Of a DNA stretch of 18,428 nucleotides, positions 14,645 to 18,428 are shown in pieces. Under the pieces are notes generated by a model. It saw only the letters and a program-made list of their open reading frames with translations, did not search any database and was not told the DNA's origin. The translations under genes and the position numbers were made by a program. How positions within the stretch are numbered: position 1 is the stretch's first letter; every line of letters starts with the position of its first letter. Source of the DNA: Bacillota bacterium (GTDB taxonomy: Bacteria > Bacillota > Negativicutes > Sporomusales > Sporomusaceae); the NCBI GenBank assembly GCA_023388195.1, contig JAEWGR010000157.1, forward strand, positions 1 through 18,428, given 5' to 3'.

Positions 14645-16495
14645 TTAAAATGTCATTTTGTAGCCCAGCATGTAGTTAGGCTGGGTGAAATAGTAAGCGT
14701 TAGAAGTCGACCGGTAGGAGATGTCGTCCCTGTCCAGCAAGTTGTTGACCGTTAGGAAAAGACTCTGATCGTTTGTCATCGCATAATTCATATTCAGATT
14801 TGTCACCAGATACGGTTTTGTATCAATGCCGCTCAATACCCGCTCTGCCATGTAAGAAGCATTTAGGGCTGCGCTCAGTTTGTTCTGCTGATATGTTACG
14901 CCGCCTTTAAGCTGCCACCTTGAGTAATCGCGCTGCCAGCCGGACGAAGCACCTTTGCTGATGGATTCGGTTTTGGGACTGCCGTAGCTGACAGCATAAT
15001 TGTACCCAAAGGGACTGCTATCCGCTTTAATTGTGCATTCCAGCTCGAGACCGGTATTTTTGAGATTTTCATTTTTGTAGGTAAAGTCTCCGGGGGTACC
15101 CAGGTAGGTGGCCGTGATATTATCGTCAATACCGTAATGGAATAAGGCAACACGCCATTTATGGTCACCTGCATTTTTCTTCCACCCCAGTTCATAGTGG
15201 GTGCCTGTTTGCGGCTTCAAATCAGCCCCTGCCTCTGTTTTGTATATCTGGTGCAGATCCGGCATTTTATAGGATTGTCCCACACTGGCATATAGATTCT
15301 CGTCATCAGCCAGCTTATGCACAAACTGCACCTGACCGCTAAAGTTTGTGTTGTTATAATCCCGGGGCGCTCCGGTTGTCCATGATTCACGCGCACTCAG
15401 AATCAACGTATTAAGATCACTGACTTGCTTTTCATATTGAGTATAAGCGGAAAAATTATTCCTAGTCTGTTTTGCCTCCCGGTACGGGGTATAGTCCTCC
15501 CGTTTGAATGATCCGCCCAGTAAGACTTTGCCGCCGCTTAAATCCCAGTCTTTCTGCAGATCCAGCCCATAATTCCGGTTTTTCTCCTCATCAACTCCGC
15601 GTTTATTACCCGCGAAAGTCAATGCATCTTTTTCCCGCGTACGATCAACATAATAAACTGTTGTTTGAAAATGAGTATCGCGATAAGTCAGTTGCGCATT
15701 ATTTCTGTCAACATCCTGTTTGGTATCTGCTTTGTTTGTAATATAGCGATATTCTGATGCAACATGATTAAATGACAAATCTAACTTATCATTGAAGGCA
15801 TAAGAGAGACTCAGATTATTGTTCTCAGGCCCAACCCACTTCGTGCCGTCAGTGGCTACGCGCTCCCGGGTACCCCATTCCGAATATTGATAGCCAATAC
15901 CCAGATTACCGGCTTGTAAACCTAGCGTATACTCCTGTTGTCCATAGTTGCCCCAGCCGGTCTTGAAGTAATTTTCCCGCTTTTTCTTAGTAATGATATT
16001 AATAACGCCGCCTGTTGCCTCACTGCCATATAAAACTGAGCCGCCGCCTCTGATAATCTCCACCCGCTCGACATTTTCAACAGGGATATCGGCTAAATCG
16101 TAGGTACCACGAGTGTTAAGCGGCACCCCGTTTATCAGTACCAGCGTGCCGTTGCCTACTCCTCTGATCACCACTTTGCTGTACATGTTGCCCATAGACG
16201 AACCTGCCGTACCATATTGTTGCATTTCGATGCCTGTCGAAAACTTCAGTGCATCGTACAGATTGTTGGCCCCGGTATTTTTCAAGTCCTGCTCAGTTAA
16301 AATTTCGGTGGAAGCCGCCACGTCTATGTCGCGTTTCTCATAGCGCTGTGCGGTTACAATCACTTGGTCGAGGGAAAACTCATTTTGCACCGCAGCCAGG
16401 GCGGGCAAGGAAGAACAGCTTATTCCCAGGGCAATTGCCGAACAAATAATGGGCTTCAGTCTTTTTATTTGCTTACTTTTACTCTTTATACACAC
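14645..16495 (-). CDS. btuB: TonB-dependent outer-membrane receptor, BtuB-like (cobalamin uptake)
   Basis: 616 aa from a GTG at 16495, which has AAGGGG 8 nt upstream; an in-frame ATG at 16516 lacks a Shine-Dalgarno. Residues 1-34 are a signal peptide (basic start, IICSAIALGISC core, cleavage near LPALA-A). A TonB-box-like DQVIVTAQR follows, then the plug domain (TEILTEQDLKNTGANNLYDAL, VLINGVPLN, VERVEIIRGGGSVLYGSEATGGVINIITKK). The rest is a beta-barrel ending in the C-terminal aromatic YKMTF. Family assignment to vitamin B12 transport rests mainly on the cobalamin riboswitch upstream and on the size, which is near E. coli BtuB. BtuB imports cobalamins or cobinamide across the outer membrane using TonB energy. 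No btuFCD genes are adjacent. Its presence supports a diderm cell envelope. Confidence 0.9.
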   Translation of the reverse strand: MCIKSKSKQIKRLKPIICSAIALGISCSSLPALAAVQNEFSLDQVIVTAQRYEKRDIDVAASTEILTEQDLKNTGANNLYDALKFSTGIEMQQYGTAGSSMGNMYSKVVIRGVGNGTLVLINGVPLNTRGTYDLADIPVENVERVEIIRGGGSVLYGSEATGGVINIITKKKRENYFKTGWGNYGQQEYTLGLQAGNLGIGYQYSEWGTRERVATDGTKWVGPENNNLSLSYAFNDKLDLSFNHVASEYRYITNKADTKQDVDRNNAQLTYRDTHFQTTVYYVDRTREKDALTFAGNKRGVDEEKNRNYGLDLQKDWDLSGGKVLLGGSFKREDYTPYREAKQTRNNFSAYTQYEKQVSDLNTLILSARESWTTGAPRDYNNTNFSGQVQFVHKLADDENLYASVGQSYKMPDLHQIYKTEAGADLKPQTGTHYELGWKKNAGDHKWRVALFHYGIDDNITATYLGTPGDFTYKNENLKNTGLELECTIKADSSPFGYNYAVSYGSPKTESISKGASSGWQRDYSRWQLKGGVTYQQNKLSAALNASYMAERVLSGIDTKPYLVTNLNMNYAMTNDQSLFLTVNNLLDRDDISYRSTSNAYYFTQPNYMLGYKMTF

Positions 16496-16557
16496 ATTGG
16501 CATCCCCTTTTTTCATTCATTACATTACAATAAGTGTGGATATTCTTTCTAGCACAG

Positions 16558-16601
16558 CAAAAAAACGCCATTCCTCCTGGACAGTCAGAAAGAATGGCGT
16601 T
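16558..16601 (-). terminator. Riboswitch-controlled terminator upstream of btuB
   Basis: On the minus strand ACGCCATTC and GAATGGCGT (16600-16592 with 16573-16565) form a 9-bp stem followed by a run of T (complement of 16559-16565). It lies between the cobalamin riboswitch and the receptor start, so it is the likely expression platform acting by premature termination. Confidence 0.85.
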
Positions 16602-16663
16602 ACTCATTGAACATACACCAAATAATCCTCCTCCCCTATCGCTCGTAGGTGTAAAAGGCATTC

Positions 16664-16826
16664 ACAAAACAGGCAGTTCTCCTGGCTCTGGATCTTCGCT
16701 CGCTCAAACCTTCCCAAGACAATCGTCCCAGTGGCATATTTTGAGTTTGCTCCCCATTACAGTGGCGGGACCGCGCCGGCATTACACCGGTCTTCCCTAT
16801 TAAGCCCTCGCGGGCACCTGTTTTGT
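16664..16826 (-). promoter_or_regulatory. Cobalamin (B12) riboswitch
   Basis: Read on the minus strand, the order of elements fits the cobalamin aptamer: P1 arm AAAACAGG (near 16824) with AGGTGCC, then TTAATAGGGAA, GGTG..AATGCC, GCGGTCCCGCCACTGTAA, the B12 box core GCCACTG, GGGAAGG, AGCCAGGAGAACTGCCTG and the closing P1 arm CCTGTTTT (near 16666). The ligand-bound state normally switches off uptake genes. It stands directly before a terminator and the TonB receptor. Confidence 0.95.
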
Positions 16827-16846
16827 CCAACATGCAATTTTGCACA

Positions 16847-16875
16847 AGTATAACAAACTTATGGAAAAAAGTCAA
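16847..16875 (-). promoter_or_regulatory. Promoter of the cobalamin riboswitch-btuB transcript
   Basis: On the minus strand TTGACT (16875-16870) and TATACT (16852-16847) are separated by 17 bp, each one mismatch from consensus. The implied start lies just before the riboswitch P1 stem. Confidence 0.85.
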
Positions 16876-16893
16876 TCTGCGCCATAAAATGAT

Positions 16894-16922
16894 CTGAAGG
16901 GACAGGAACCGTGTCCCTTCAG
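16894..16922 (-). repeat. REP-like hairpin repeat, copy 4 (inverted orientation, different stem)
   Basis: CTGAAGGGAC and GTCCCTTCAG form a perfect 10-bp stem around AGGAACCGT, which reads ACGGTTCCT on the minus strand. The loop core ACGGTTC is the same as in copies 1-3 while the stem sequence is entirely different. It lies just upstream of the btuB promoter. Confidence 0.65.
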
Positions 16923-17002
16923 TGCCTCAGAGACCGGTTTCCGCCCGCCTATGTGTCAGTTTCACCGATCCAAAGGGAGCCTAATTGAGGCACAAAGAAA
17001 AC

Positions 17003-17047
17003 AAAGCAGCCAGCAAACTCTTTCACAAAGCTTGCTGGCTGCTTTTT
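17003..17047. terminator. Terminator, possibly bidirectional, after the CsgG-domain gene
   Basis: AAGCAGCCAGCAA (17004-17016) and TTGCTGGCTGCTT (17032-17044) form a perfect 13-bp stem with a 15-nt loop. The plus strand continues with a run of T. The minus strand continues with TTTGTTTTC, so it can also stop transcripts of the minus-strand CsgG-domain gene, about 90 bp upstream in that direction. Confidence 0.75.
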
Positions 17048-17132
17048 ACTATTTTATTAAATTATACTTTACCCGTTTACGATCATTCACCTGGGGCATG
17101 GTGCATGCTGATTCCGGTACTGTGTACGGCAG

Positions 17133-18038
17133 TTAAAATACGTGTTTCCCCGACCAGCCAAGACCTAAAAATCCCCGGGGTTTTTTCCGTAATTTTTTGA
17201 TTACGGGATCGCCTGGCTGGATTGAGCTTAGTGATGTCTTCCCATCGTCTTTAGTCTTTAGCTTGGCCACACACAGGGTATCTAAAACCTCAATGACTTC
17301 CAACTCACCAATATTTCTCTTCAGTACAATCAGTTCCCCGGTAACCGGATGCCGCATGGCATTGCTTGCGCTGTTAACCTCCAGTATATCGCCGATATCT
17401 ACATTGTGGTTTGCACCCAGGTCGATATAATATTGGCGGCCCTCAGCTTTGATCACATAGCCCTGCAAGGGGATAAATTTGTAGATTTTTCTAACTGAGT
17501 CATAGGCTGCCTCCGATAGCGCAGCATTAATATCTTCATTATAGTTAGTAACAGCGGTTTGATCAGACCAGGCAATTTGGCCGTTCTTCACATTAACTAG
17601 TTTTAGCGTAAGCGTAACATTGCTTTTCGAAGTGCCTTCCACCCACTCATTGCGCTGGCTTTTTTTATTATAATAATAGTAGCCCGGCTCTTTAGTAATA
17701 CTGCCGTCGACGGAGCCAAGCAACAGGTAGTCCAAGCCAAGGATGCCCCCTAGTTCAGTAGCCGTTGCCTCATCAATAAAGCCTTGGGCGCTGCGTTTTT
17801 GTTCGGCAAATATGCGTGCTAATTCCGATCGTTCCACCACAGTGCACGATCTTAAGTTTACTAAGTCGGCAGTAATCATTTCGGCGGCCATCACCCCGAA
17901 TTGATTATAGGGACTATCATTTTTGAAAGGAAGAACGCCAATTTTTTGGGCAGTATTTTCTCTGGCTAAGGCGGCACTCGCAAATAAAGTAACAAAGACA
18001 CAAACCAATGCAATTCCTCTAATAGCTCTGCGTACCAT
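17133..18038 (-). CDS. CsgG-domain exported protein (curli-assembly/LpoB-like family)
   Basis: 301 aa with GGAGG before the ATG. Residues 1-25 are a Sec signal peptide ending in SAALA, with no lipobox Cys, so unlike E. coli CsgG it is probably a soluble periplasmic protein. The CsgG domain (about 30-170) begins KIGVLPFKNDSP and contains MAAEMITADLVNLRSCTVVERSELARIFAEQ, GGILGLDYLLLGSV and LTLKLVNVKNGQIAWSD. The C-terminal part (about 195-280; GYVIKAEGRQYYIDLGANHNVDIGDILEV in outline, then VTGELIVLKRNIGELEVIEV) resembles the C-terminal barrel found in FlgT-like proteins. It diverges from an exported FlgT-N-like gene, suggesting a shared envelope role, perhaps flagellar or surface-polymer assembly. 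The specific function is inferred only from domain type. Confidence 0.85.
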   Translation of the reverse strand: MVRRAIRGIALVCVFVTLFASAALARENTAQKIGVLPFKNDSPYNQFGVMAAEMITADLVNLRSCTVVERSELARIFAEQKRSAQGFIDEATATELGGILGLDYLLLGSVDGSITKEPGYYYYNKKSQRNEWVEGTSKSNVTLTLKLVNVKNGQIAWSDQTAVTNYNEDINAALSEAAYDSVRKIYKFIPLQGYVIKAEGRQYYIDLGANHNVDIGDILEVNSASNAMRHPVTGELIVLKRNIGELEVIEVLDTLCVAKLKTKDDGKTSLSSIQPGDPVIKKLRKKPRGFLGLGWSGKHVF

Positions 18039-18170
18039 AAAAACCTCCTCAGTCGGTGCTGTAAATATGTAATAGATCAGTTACTTAAGTATTATTCATT
18101 TTTTTACCAAAAAAATCCTGCTCGCAGCAAACAATTACGGGTTGCGGTTTAAATAAAGTGTAAATATTTA

Positions 18171-18199
18171 TTGCTTTTGCTATTTGCCGGCGCTACACT
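18171..18199 (+). promoter_or_regulatory. Candidate promoter of the FlgT-N-like gene
   Basis: TTGCTT (18171-18176) and TACACT (18194-18199) are 17 bp apart and lie about 50 bp before the GTG start. Both boxes are imperfect, so this is a moderate call. No equally clear promoter for the divergent CsgG-domain gene is visible; TAATAC in the AT-rich stretch before it is a possible -10 box. Confidence 0.45.
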
Positions 18200-18248
18200 A
18201 ACATTGAATCAGAATAATTAGTATAACCATTGGCAGGAGGCTAAATAA

Positions 18249-18428
18249 GTGAAGTTTTTTCGATTCTTACTAGTAGCGGTCTTAGTGTGGGCAGCTCAGT
18301 GCCCGGCTGTAGCAGCGCAGGCTGTTAGCGTTGAGGGCCGCGGTATTTCCCGGGAGGCGGCAATCCACGATGCCCTGCGCCAGGCAGTGGAACAAGCTGT
18401 CGGAACCCTTGTCGAGTCGCAAACACGG
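18249..18428 (+). CDS. Exported FlgT-N / LPP20-like protein, 5' part only
   Basis: The first 60 codons are present and the window ends inside the gene. The GTG start at 18249 has AGGAGG 8 nt upstream. Residues 1-22 (MKFFRFLLVAVLVWAAQCPA and the following VA) look like a signal peptide cut near AVAA-QA. The mature start AVSVEGRGISREAAIHDALR continues with QAVEQAVGTLVESQTR. This matches the pattern 'V.G.G...EA...ALR.A.E.A.G' typical of the N-terminal domain of FlgT and related LPP20-type envelope proteins. A Cys at residue 18 (AAQCPA) does not make a good lipobox. It diverges from the CsgG-domain gene, and both probably act in the periplasm or outer membrane. Confidence 0.75.
   Translation, partial: MKFFRFLLVAVLVWAAQCPAVAAQAVSVEGRGISREAAIHDALRQAVEQAVGTLVESQTR

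Noticed and set aside
14437..14679. 80-aa plus-strand open frame
   Set aside because: It runs through the btuB terminator, has no ribosome binding site, and shows no recognisable sequence.
16479..16661. 60-aa minus-strand leader open frame before btuB
   Set aside because: It covers the riboswitch expression platform and terminator, so it is explained by RNA structure and not coding.
1..18428. CRISPR array, tRNA or rRNA genes
   Set aside because: I found no regularly spaced direct repeats and no recognisable tRNA or rRNA sequence anywhere in the window.

Overview
The window looks like part of the chromosome of a diderm Firmicute, most likely a Negativicute of the Sporomusa/Pelosinus type. 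Ribosome binding sites are strong and purine-rich (AGGAGG type), promoters are TTGACA/TATAAT-like and terminators are short GC hairpins with T runs, all Firmicute style. Yet the window also encodes outer-membrane and periplasmic proteins: a TonB-dependent receptor, a CsgG-domain protein and a FlgT-N-like protein. Anaerobic redox genes (hybrid cluster protein, a ferredoxin/flavoprotein pair) fit an anaerobe. The taxonomic call is inference from gene content, not a database match.

Layout. (1) 1-2071, minus strand: a two-gene unit of a 455-aa Amidase_6-type protein without a signal peptide and a small one-TM membrane protein. (2) 2072-2621: non-coding, rich in hairpins and REP-like repeats. (3) 2622-7199, plus strand: a MarR regulator, a 14-TM DHA2 drug exporter and a PEP-synthase/rifampicin-phosphotransferase-like enzyme. 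Two matching 19-bp operators, one lying inside a near-consensus promoter, point to MarR autoregulation of a resistance unit. (4) 7401-9116, minus: class I hybrid cluster protein Hcp with an upstream CRP/FNR-type palindrome. (5) 9231-9587: non-coding, with a three-way-junction-like inverted-repeat structure and a possible IS remnant. (6) 9588-14163, minus: a five-gene operon of an SsuABC/TauABC-type ABC importer followed by a dicluster ferredoxin and an AprA-like flavoprotein. It has a clear promoter and an attenuator-like leader hairpin. (7) 14645-16850, minus: a BtuB-like TonB receptor behind a cobalamin riboswitch and a separate terminator. (8) 17133-18428: a CsgG-domain periplasmic protein (minus), divergent from the 5' end of a FlgT-N-like exported protein (plus).

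The most interesting candidate system is (6). It couples a sulfonate-type importer to an AprBA-like redox pair at the place where aerobic bacteria carry the oxygen-dependent SsuD/TauD desulfonation enzymes. This suggests an oxygen-independent route for using sulfonates or a related sulfur compound. Also notable are a family of hairpin repeats with a conserved ACGGTTC core and varied stems. One copy has apparently supplied the last 15 codons of the PEP-synthase-like gene.
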